A DNA stretch of 34,713 bases. Origin: Pediococcus argentinicus. Lineage in GTDB: Bacteria > Bacillota > Bacilli > Lactobacillales > Lactobacillaceae. The stretch covers positions 1 to 34,713 of the forward strand of contig NZ_JQCQ01000019.1 in NCBI RefSeq assembly GCF_001437605.1, written 5' to 3'. Under the pieces are notes generated by a model that did no database searches, had not been told where the DNA came from, and was given only the letters and a program-made list of their open reading frames with translations. Positions 28,668 to 34,713 of the stretch are shown one piece after another. The position numbers were made by a program, and so were the translations under genes. The first letter of the stretch is position 1; every line of letters starts with the position of its first letter.

Positions 28668-29603
28668 TTAAAGGGTGATAACAAGTTTTCCAGTGACGTG
28701 TCTATCACCAACGCGATCTTGTGCATTGTTAACTGATTCTGCACTAAATGGTAATGTCTCAACTTCTTGCTTTACTTCCCCATCTGCAATCAGACCACCT
28801 AGTTCTGTCAGCATTTTAGAAGTTCCGTGAGTAAATTGGAAGGCAACGTGTTGTGAACCATTTAATTGTTCAGAAGTTGGTTGTGCAGCAATGGTAATTA
28901 ATTTACCATCGCTACGTAATGTTGCTAATCCACCTTCAATGTCGCCAACTGTGTCAAACACACCATCTATATCATGAAGTACATCTTTTGGTTGAACATC
29001 ATGATAATTAATAACTTGATCAACACCTAAATCTTGTAACATTTGAATGTGAGCCGGGCCAGCAGTTGCTGCAACATGTGCTCCTCTTAATTTAGCTACT
29101 TGAACTGCAATAGAACCAACTCCACCGGCACCACCTTGTATTAAAATATGTTGCTCAGGTTGAACATCTAAGCTCTCAGTGATTGCTTGATAGGCTGTTA
29201 AACCTGCAATAGGTAGTGCAGCGGCTTGAGCAAAAGATAATTTTTCCGGAATCTTAGCCAACTGGCTTGTATCTGTAGCACAATATTCAGCATAGCTACC
29301 ATTGTTACCGGCATGATCATTACGAAGCTCTCCAAAAACGCGATCGCCAACTTTATATTCAGTAATATTAGATCCCACTTCTACAATTATTCCAGACATA
29401 TCCCATCCTAATACAAGAGGGAATGACCAATTATCCGGGAAAGGACTATTTAGTGCACCAAGTTTTGCAGCAACATCCATCGGATTAATGCTAAATGCTT
29501 TGATATTAATTAATACCTCATCATCATTTGGTTTTGGTTGATCTATTTCTGTTAGTTTAAACTTGCTTTGCTCACCTAGTGAATCTATTGTTATTGCCTT
29601 CAT
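28668..29603 (-). CDS. NADPH:quinone reductase-like MDR protein, 311 aa
   Basis: MDR fold: FSINPMDVAAKLGALNSPFP, PLVLGWDMSGIIVEVGSNIT and VGDRVFGELRNDHAGNNGSY in the catalytic domain; ILIQGGAGGVGSIAVQVAKL binds NADPH at about residues 150-169; ends HVTGKLVITL. It has no zinc ligands, so is the quinone reductase/QOR branch that protects against electrophiles. Divergent from the TetR at 29742. AAGGAG eleven bases before the ATG. Confidence 0.88.
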   Translation of the reverse strand: MKAITIDSLGEQSKFKLTEIDQPKPNDDEVLINIKAFSINPMDVAAKLGALNSPFPDNWSFPLVLGWDMSGIIVEVGSNITEYKVGDRVFGELRNDHAGNNGSYAEYCATDTSQLAKIPEKLSFAQAAALPIAGLTAYQAITESLDVQPEQHILIQGGAGGVGSIAVQVAKLRGAHVAATAGPAHIQMLQDLGVDQVINYHDVQPKDVLHDIDGVFDTVGDIEGGLATLRSDGKLITIAAQPTSEQLNGSQHVAFQFTHGTSKMLTELGGLIADGEVKQEVETLPFSAESVNNAQDRVGDRHVTGKLVITL

Positions 29604-29682
29604 ATTAATTAAATCTCCTTTTATTTTGTGTTAGTTGTTTATTATTTAATTGTTGAGTATCATAGCATTATAAATCAGACGA

Positions 29683-29715
29683 GTGTCATCACATTGTATT
29701 TTGTGTAGTGACATC
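29683..29715. promoter_or_regulatory. Imperfect inverted repeat between the MDR and TetR genes
   Basis: GTGTCATCACA (29683-29693) and TGTGTAGTGACA (29702-29713) form an imperfect dyad with outer TGTCA/TGACA arms. Position suits a TetR operator over the TetR promoter. Confidence 0.45.
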
Positions 29716-29741
29716 CAACAGTTAATGGAGAGTGTAGAAAA

Positions 29742-30251
29742 ATGGCTGATCGCCAAGCAGAAAGAATGACGCGTACAATCCAACAATCCTTTTTAAATCT
29801 GTTGAAAAAGTATACATTCAAATCAATAACAACCAGTAAAATAGCAGACGAGGCATTAATTCATAGAACTACATTCTATGCATATTATGAAGATAAGTAT
29901 GCCTTGCTGGATACGTTGTTAAGTGATCAATTTCAAAGGAAAAATATTAATAATGACGACTTAAACACTCACCCATTTACGACCCTTGCTCAGCTTTGCA
30001 CCGATGAATTATCTGAAGTTGTTAAATGTCAGCAAGACGATGCATCATTTCAACATGCCATGCTTAAAATGCTCCTTGGTGAAATTAGTAATACGTATTC
30101 TAGTTCTGATAGTTTAGTTAATTACATTAGTATTAGTCGAATTAAAGCTGTTGTTCACTGGGTACGTGAGACTAAGCAGCCATATAACATATATTCGGCT
30201 GGATCTGTTTTAGATAATTTTATGAGCCAAGCGATTAAGGACTTAGACTGA
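29742..30251 (+). CDS. TetR/AcrR family regulator, 169 aa
   Basis: MTRTIQQSFLNLLKKYTFKS and ITTSKIADEALIHRTTFYAY with YEDKYALLDTLL, an ordinary TetR helix-turn-helix at residues 8-55. The short C-terminal domain is like that of the TetR at 444, with the same H/N-R-x-T-F-Y-A recognition helix; the two belong to the same subgroup. GGAGAG precedes the ATG. It probably represses the divergent quinone reductase. The 370-base gap after it holds nothing but repeat R2. Confidence 0.84.
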   Translation: MADRQAERMTRTIQQSFLNLLKKYTFKSITTSKIADEALIHRTTFYAYYEDKYALLDTLLSDQFQRKNINNDDLNTHPFTTLAQLCTDELSEVVKCQQDDASFQHAMLKMLLGEISNTYSSSDSLVNYISISRIKAVVHWVRETKQPYNIYSAGSVLDNFMSQAIKDLD

Positions 30252-30376
30252 AAGTCACTAAAACCTAACAGCCACAATTTGCATATACCGCAGAAACAGA
30301 TATTGATACTTTAAAGACCAATATAATGACTTGCTGAATATTTTATCTATTACTAAGTAATAATTTTATTTTTCTA

Positions 30377-30530
30377 GTGCAAGTAGGGTCGATAGTGACC
30401 CAATCTCAAATCATTGCCACGTGGTGCCACTATTTTTAGCGACTTTTTAGTGACCAATCAGTGACCGAAACTAAAAAAAGAGCCCCAATCCATAAGGATT
30501 GGAGCTCTTTCCACTTAATATAATCGTTGA
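30377..30530. repeat. Intergenic repeat copy R2
   Basis: Runs GTGCAAGTAGGGTCGATAG, then TGACCCAAT, TCAAATCA, TGCCACGTGGTGCCACTA, TTTTTAGC, then AGTGACC twice, and a terminator hairpin. Nearly the same order and spacing as R3 (33309-33476). The short direct repeats of GTGACC/GTCACT and GGGTC-n6-GACCC hairpin are notable. Together with the gene tail at 30531-30611 it forms one duplicated unit. Confidence 0.75.
30477..30510 (-). terminator. Terminator of the SDR-cupin-CMD operon, within R2
   Basis: AGAGCCCCAATCC (30480-30492) pairs with GGATTGGAGCTCT (30497-30509) with a G-U pair; on the minus strand a T7 tract follows. Same hairpin in R3 with the wobble at the mirrored position. Confidence 0.85.
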
Positions 30531-30611
30531 TTAGTTAAGCTTTGTCTTACCTTGTACTTCAAGTTTGTCGTTGAAGTCGTAGACTACTGGTTCACCAGTT
30601 GACATTTTATA
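30531..30611 (-). pseudogene. C-terminal fragment of a phosphoglycerate-mutase-like gene
   Basis: Immediately behind the CMD stop, the minus strand is open for MSTGEPVVYDFNDKLEVQGK and four more residues, then TAA at 30531-30533. T-G-x-P-x-V-Y-x-x-x-x-x-L-x-V-x-x-K is the C-terminal pattern of GpmA-type phosphoglycerate mutases, as I recall it. The rest of the gene is missing. Related tails are at 27876-27937 and 33440-33476. Gene identity is an inference from a short segment. Confidence 0.45.
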
Positions 30612-30621
30612 ACTGACTTGA

Positions 30622-30933
30622 CTATTCATATATTTCTTTAGCTAAATCAAAGGCTGACCATGTCTTGGGCCAGCCGGCATAGAAGGATAATTGTGTAATT
30701 AGTTCGATCATTTCTTCTTTACTGACGCCATTATCTCTTGCAATCTTCATATGAGCTTTTAGCTGTGGAACACCTTGTGTTAATAAACTTGAAACTGTAA
30801 TTAGACTACGATCATGTAAAGACATTTTATCTTCACGAGACCATACCTCACCAAATAAAACATCGTCATTTAACTCTGCAAATTTTGGAGCAAAATCTCC
30901 CAAGTTATTACGTCCGGCAGTTTGTTTCTTCAT
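30622..30933 (-). CDS. Carboxymuconolactone decarboxylase-family protein, 103 aa
   Basis: AhpD-like fold: FAPKFAELNDDVLFGEVWSR, MSLHDRSLITVSSLLTQGVP and LKAHMKIARDNGVSKEEMIE near residues 56-75, then ITQLSFYAGWPKTWSAFDLA. The C-x-x-C of AhpD peroxidases is absent, so it belongs to the 4-carboxymuconolactone decarboxylase branch, whose LAB members are of unknown substrate. ATG overlaps the cupin reading frame's last stop (TAATG), which shows that it was translationally coupled to the full-length cupin. GGAGGG precedes it. Confidence 0.87.
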   Translation of the reverse strand: MKKQTAGRNNLGDFAPKFAELNDDVLFGEVWSREDKMSLHDRSLITVSSLLTQGVPQLKAHMKIARDNGVSKEEMIELITQLSFYAGWPKTWSAFDLAKEIYE

Positions 30934-31346
30934 TATTTTCCCTCCAAATCATCATAATATTCATTATCAACAGGTTCTAGCCATTCCGGTATTCCGGCAG
31001 TAATTGCGATATGAGAGAATCAACTGTTCTTCGTCGCACCATGCCAATGTTTAATACCATCATGAGTTACAATCACATTTCCCTTTACGAGTCGTTGAGC
31101 AGGTTTGCCGTCCTCTTGATACCATCCTTCTCCACCAGTGACTAGTAAGATTTGATAACCACTGTGATGAATATGCCAATTATTACGGCATCCTGGTTCA
31201 AATATTACATTGCTCACCGTAACATCAATATTCCGATCGCTTACCAATGAATTAAGGTAGCTTTGTCCAACAAAAAACTGAGCATAATCGATATTAGGAT
31301 TACCCTTTGGAAAAATAATACCATCTTTAACTTCTGAATTACTCAC
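30933..31346 (-). pseudogene. Cupin gene interrupted by an in-frame TGA
   Basis: GTG 31346 after GAGGAGG starts MSNSEVKDGIIFPKGNPN. The metal-binding H-x-H lies in NNWHIHHSGYQILLVTGGEG, with a second HWHG near residue 103. The frame stops at TGA 31020-31022 after GATKNS. In the same frame, the expected cupin ending continues for 28 codons, FSHIAITAGIPEWLEPVDNE onward, to TAA 30933-30935, which overlaps the next ATG. The usual residue at the stop is Trp (TGG), so this is a one-base nonsense change. Product without the last strands is unlikely to fold well. Such cupins accompany CMD and SDR genes in LAB. Confidence 0.82.
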
Positions 31347-31365
31347 ATTAATTCCTCCTCGTATA

Positions 31366-32109
31366 CTATACTTGTCTAGTTGGATATATAGTAAATTCAT
31401 TTACGTTAATATCCTCTGGTTGGTCAATGGCAAATTTAACCACGTTTGCCACTGAATCAGGAGTGATTCCAACATTTTCATACAATTTACTCATATTATT
31501 TAGAGCACTGCTGTCAGTTATAGTATTTAAAAGTTCTGTTTTAATGGCAGCTGGATACAAAGTAGCAGTACGAATATTAGTTTTTTCTTGAGCGCTTTCC
31601 ATTCTAATGACTTCCATTAAATTTCTAATCGCAAATTTAGTGGCACCATATACCCCAGCACCTGGAAAGCTTTTAATGCCAGCTACTGATGAAGTTGTTA
31701 TAATCTGGCCGTGTCTTTGATTAGTAAAGTATGGCATCACAGCAGCTATCCCGTTTAAAACACCCATTAAATTTATATCAATCATTTCTTTCCATTCCTG
31801 GGTATGAAGAGCACTTATTGGAGATGTTGGCATAATTCCTGCATTATTAAAGATAACGTCTACTCCATTAAATTCCTTAATAGCATATTCAACTAAATCA
31901 TTAACTTGATTCGAATTTTTAACATCAGTAACTTTATATACGGCGCTTCCACCAGATTCATTAATATCTGTCACTATTTTTTCAAGTTTTTCATTTCTTC
32001 TAGCACCTAAAACAACTTTAGCACCGCTTGCTGCCAATAATTTAGCTGTCGCCTCACCTATTCCTGATGATGCTCCAGTTATTACGACAACTTTGTTTTC
32101 TACCGTCAT
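31366..32109 (-). CDS. Short-chain dehydrogenase/reductase, LysR-linked, 247 aa
   Basis: TGASSGIG at residues 11-18, NNAG near 88, TTSSVAGIKSFPGAGVYGATKFAI with Ser-Tyr-Lys, and R in GARRNEKL indicating NADPH. Resembles the clavulanate-dehydrogenase-like/YdfG group. GGAGG start signal. First gene of an operon with the cupin (19-base gap) and CMD. Upstream, a long inverted repeat marks the LysR site. Confidence 0.88.
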   Translation of the reverse strand: MTVENKVVVITGASSGIGEATAKLLAASGAKVVLGARRNEKLEKIVTDINESGGSAVYKVTDVKNSNQVNDLVEYAIKEFNGVDVIFNNAGIMPTSPISALHTQEWKEMIDINLMGVLNGIAAVMPYFTNQRHGQIITTSSVAGIKSFPGAGVYGATKFAIRNLMEVIRMESAQEKTNIRTATLYPAAIKTELLNTITDSSALNNMSKLYENVGITPDSVANVVKFAIDQPEDINVNEFTIYPTRQV

Positions 32110-32128
32110 GTATATACCTCCAAAAAAA

Positions 32129-32163
32129 ATAGCAATATTACCTTGTGCAGATAATATTACTAT
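32129..32163. promoter_or_regulatory. LysR-type regulator binding site upstream of the SDR operon
   Basis: 14-base arms ATAGCAATATTACC (32129-32142) and GATAATATTACTAT (32150-32163) are complementary at 12 of 14 positions, spacer TTGTGCA. It lies 20-55 bases before the SDR start and 38 bases after the LysR stop. The T-n11-A pattern is included. Confidence 0.65.
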
Positions 32164-32200
32164 CGATTTTTTATATTACTAATGCCTATATTTTTTAAAG

Positions 32201-33085
32201 CTATGCCTTTGCAGCATGCCTAAACACATCTATAAATTTTGAGACGGTAGGTGTTAAGGTTCGTCCATCTTTCCACGCTAAAATACAATTAGTTTTCAAC
32301 TCCGGATATAACGGTACAAACTTGTAGTTACCGTTACCAAATGCACTAGTGGCCCCTTCAATCGTTAACGCATTGATAAATCCAGATTCAACCAATGCCA
32401 TCATGTTAAAGCTTAGATTCATAGTACCCATTATATGTAAATCATCGAGTGACCTACGGGCCCATTTGCTAAGCATATTTTTGACCTCATCCCGACTTCC
32501 TACAGCTAAGTTCATTTCACTTAAATCGCTAGCCTGAATAAAATCTTTCTTTGCTAATGTACTGTGCATTGGGACTGTAAATCCCCAACGCTCTGTTTGC
32601 GGTAATAAAACCTTTTTATATCTTTGTGTTTTTACCGGTTCAAGCAAAATTGCGACATCTATTAATCCAGCATCCAGTTTAGTTTTAATATCCTCACTAT
32701 TGCCGTCGAATAAATCAAATGTGACTTTTGGATACGTTTGTACAAATTGTTTCAATATAGATACTAATAATTTAGTACTATTAGCCTCAATTGAACCAAT
32801 TCTAATATTCCCACTAAATAGCTGCTTGCTTTGTGCAGAAAATTCCTGATCTAATGCATCATTTAAATCAATAATTTCTTTAGCTCTACTTTTAAGGAAA
32901 ATACCAGCTTCTGTCAGTTTAATAGTATTTTTATTTCTGGTAAACAGAGTCGTATCAAGTTGTTGCTCTAATTCCCTTATCTGTCGACTCAAGGTAGGTT
33001 GCGTTATATGAAGTATTGTAGCTGCTCGGGAAATGTTTTCTTCATTAGCAGTTACTAAAAAGTACTTTAAAAGTCTTAATTCCAT
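32201..33085 (-). CDS. LysR family transcriptional regulator, 294 aa
   Basis: ATG 33085 after GGTGA gives MELRLLKYFLVTANEENISR, then AATILHITQPTLSRQIRELE, the classic LysR helix-turn-helix. The substrate-binding domain starts at GNIRIGSIEANSTKLLV near residue 90. The longer frame to 33136 has no better ribosome binding site. It points at the SDR-cupin-CMD operon on the same strand and likely activates it through the inverted repeat at 32129-32163. Such operons respond to electrophiles or aromatic compounds in other bacteria, by analogy. Confidence 0.9.
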   Translation of the reverse strand: MELRLLKYFLVTANEENISRAATILHITQPTLSRQIRELEQQLDTTLFTRNKNTIKLTEAGIFLKSRAKEIIDLNDALDQEFSAQSKQLFSGNIRIGSIEANSTKLLVSILKQFVQTYPKVTFDLFDGNSEDIKTKLDAGLIDVAILLEPVKTQRYKKVLLPQTERWGFTVPMHSTLAKKDFIQASDLSEMNLAVGSRDEVKNMLSKWARRSLDDLHIMGTMNLSFNMMALVESGFINALTIEGATSAFGNGNYKFVPLYPELKTNCILAWKDGRTLTPTVSKFIDVFRHAAKA

Positions 33086-33308
33086 GTATTCACCAATCTG
33101 ATAATTTTTTAAATGGAAGCCTCTATTAATATCCATATAACTTTAATTGTATCATTTTGAAAAAATAGGAATGATATGTTAAATCACTAGATGTTTTCAG
33201 CATGCCAATCAAACCTATAAACAAATCAAGATATTGCTGATTTACATATCGATAAAATTGTAGAATTCAGTATTCATAATTTATTAACTAGTCTTAGATT
33301 ATAATAAG

Positions 33309-33476
33309 TGCAATTAGGGTCGATAGTGACCCAATTTCAAATCAGTGCCACGTGGTGCCACTATTTTTAGCTACTTTTTAAGTGACTAAAACAAAAAAAG
33401 AGCTCCAATCCTAATGGATTGGGGCTCTTCTCACTTAATGTAATCGTTGATTAGTTAAGCTTTATTTTACCTTAAA
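33309..33476. repeat. Intergenic repeat copy R3 with gene-tail remnant
   Basis: GTGCAATTAGGGTCGATAG, TGACCCAATTTCAAATCA, TGCCACGTGGTGCCACTA, TTTTTAGC, AGTGACT, then a terminator hairpin and AATCGTTGATTAGTTAAGCT, as in R2. The tail part (33440-33471, minus strand) keeps only about 30 bases, directly behind the MFS stop. Between 33137 and 33308 I see nothing. Confidence 0.75.
33396..33430 (-). terminator. Terminator of the MFS gene, within R3
   Basis: AGAGCTCCAATCC (33400-33412) pairs with GGATTGGGGCTCT (33417-33429), minus-strand T7 after it. Confidence 0.85.
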
Positions 33477-33487
33477 ATTTAAAAACA

Positions 33488-34713
33488 TTATTTAACACCA
33501 AAACCTTTAGCATTTCGACGCAAAGCAATCAATAATGCAATAACAAGTAGTACAGTAGTCACTATAAATGCAACGTGCATTCCATCAACAAACCAATCAG
33601 GGTGTTTGATGGGAATAGTATTAACTCTGTGGCCTGCTTTAGCACTCATTGTTGTATATAGCGATATATTTGCAAAAACAACGCCCAAAACTTGGCCTAA
33701 ATTAGTTAGTAAAGATTGAACTGCCCCAGCTACACCTGCCTGTTCGCCAGAAACGTTTGCCATAATTAAAGTTGTATTATTTGAAACGAAAAATGCTGTA
33801 CCAATGCCGTTAATAGTTGTCGCCAATAACATTAACCAAACGGATGTTGTAAGACCAAACGTCGTATACATTAATTGGGATAAAATTAATAAAATTGCCC
33901 CAACTATAGTAATTAAATTACGATTAACTTTATCACCTAAAGCACCTCCAATGGGTGCAAAGATAGCCATAACAACAGGAAAGGCGATCATCATAAGACC
34001 TGCCACACCAACCGACCAATTTAGTATATCCTGTAGGTAAAAGGGAAATACAATGTCAAAGAATGAATTTGCAATCATTACCATAACACCTGCAACTAAA
34101 CTAATCGTGAAACTTATATTTTTAAATAGGCCAAAATCAAGTATTGGTGCGGTATGCCTTCTCTCCCAATACCAGAAAGCAATTGCTAAAATCACAATTA
34201 CTAAAATACCAAGTAACATTATTGGTGAACCAAATCCACTATTCTGACCAATTTCTAAGTAACTAATAAATCCAGCAACTATAACGAATAACAAAATCGA
34301 TCCAGTCCAGTCAAAGCCTTTGGCCATTTTACCAACTTTTTCTTTAGGTAAAAAGAAGTAACTCATTATAATTGCTACAATACCAATTGGAATATTAATC
34401 ATAAAAATAGAATTCCAATAGAAATATTGCAACAATAATCCACCTAAGGCTGGACCAGCAATAAATCCTGCAGAAATAAACATTGTGTTGAATCCCATAG
34501 CTCGTCCACGATTCTTATCAGGAAAAATTTGTGATATCAATCCAAAGCTGTTTGATAATGTTGCTGCTGCACCAATAGCTTGAATCACTCTTGCCACCAT
34601 CAACACATTGAAGTTGGTGAATATACTGGCAATTAATGAGCCTATCGTAAATACATACATTCCTATTTTAAATAAAAAGCTTTTACCTGCGCTCGGCCCT
34701 GTCAAGTTGACAT
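33488..34713 (-). CDS. DHA2-family MFS drug exporter, 5' end beyond the window
   Basis: At least 405 residues. The frame is open to the right-hand edge (V-N-L before TGPSAGKSFLFKIGMYVFTI), so the start is outside. ARVIQAIGAAATLSNSFGLI is motif B, FISAGFIAGPALGGLLLQYF is motif C of antiporters, FMINIPIGIVAIIMSYFFLP follows, and about ten further spans can be traced, ending in RRNAKGFGVK. Compared with the exporter at 15394 it lacks the long inserted loop (here GHRVNTIPIKHPDWFVDGMH). Followed by repeat R3. Substrate unknown. Confidence 0.88.
   Translation of the reverse strand, partial: VNLTGPSAGKSFLFKIGMYVFTIGSLIASIFTNFNVLMVARVIQAIGAAATLSNSFGLISQIFPDKNRGRAMGFNTMFISAGFIAGPALGGLLLQYFYWNSIFMINIPIGIVAIIMSYFFLPKEKVGKMAKGFDWTGSILLFVIVAGFISYLEIGQNSGFGSPIMLLGILVIVILAIAFWYWERRHTAPILDFGLFKNISFTISLVAGVMVMIANSFFDIVFPFYLQDILNWSVGVAGLMMIAFPVVMAIFAPIGGALGDKVNRNLITIVGAILLILSQLMYTTFGLTTSVWLMLLATTINGIGTAFFVSNNTTLIMANVSGEQAGVAGAVQSLLTNLGQVLGVVFANISLYTTMSAKAGHRVNTIPIKHPDWFVDGMHVAFIVTTVLLVIALLIALRRNAKGFGVK

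Noticed and set aside
31020-31022. UGA recoding as selenocysteine or tryptophan in the cupin
   Set aside because: Other genes in the window use TGA as a normal stop and no recoding signal is visible; a nonsense mutation is simpler.

Overview
The window is AT-rich, low-GC Gram-positive DNA, most likely from a member of the Lactobacillaceae. Supporting this are AGGAGG-type ribosome binding sites, dense simple terminators, a ribD-ribE-ribBA-ribH operon behind an FMN riboswitch, YhgE/Pip and DUF998 membrane proteins, holin-like type I toxins and many TetR/MarR/MerR regulators. I cannot fix the genus from sequence alone. No rRNA, tRNA, CRISPR, transposase or phage gene is visible.

Layout. 1-2.8 kb: tail of an Hsp20 gene, a tiny membrane protein, TetR and MarR regulators, then a MerR/SDR pair and a transporter remnant. 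3.1-9.2 kb: regulator-target pairs (NADH-peroxidase-like flavoprotein/TetR, YhgE-like exporter/TetR), a membrane-anchored methyltransferase, two unlisted small ORFs and an NmrA-like protein. 9.3-14.2 kb: the riboflavin operon, flanked by two paralogous TMEM175/DUF1211 channel genes. 14.4-19.4 kb: two direct copies of a type I toxin-antitoxin element about 4.6 kb apart, enclosing a broken YoeB/YefM pair, a DHA2 drug exporter with its TetR, and a second MerR/SDR pair. 19.4-25.6 kb: a metal-binding lipoprotein behind a Zur-like box, an endonuclease III without its iron-sulfur cysteines, DUF998/MarR, a lipoprotein, an acetyltransferase and a quinone-reductase/TetR pair. 25.6-34.7 kb: a gdh-glcU glucose operon, nitroreductase, second quinone reductase/TetR, a LysR-linked SDR-cupin-CMD operon and a DHA2 transporter that runs off the end. 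This last part is threaded with copies of an intergenic repeat whose unit carries the tail of a phosphoglycerate-mutase-like gene plus a terminator.

How it works together. There are eleven transcription regulators (six TetR, two MarR, two MerR, one LysR), many divergent from a redox enzyme or exporter with a palindromic operator between. The region reads as a patchwork of stress and xenobiotic-response cassettes. The two MerR/SDR pairs have the same regulatory layout: a 15-bp palindrome inside a 19-bp-spaced promoter.

Most notable: the twin type I toxin-antitoxin elements with a conserved 5'-3' fold-back and a remnant third copy; two genes (yoeB and a cupin) each broken by one in-frame stop with the expected C-terminus intact behind it; a cysteine-free NADH-peroxidase homologue; a cluster-less Nth; and the gene-tail/terminator repeat that directly follows the stop codons of three separate genes. 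All calls come from reading the sequence; no database search was possible.
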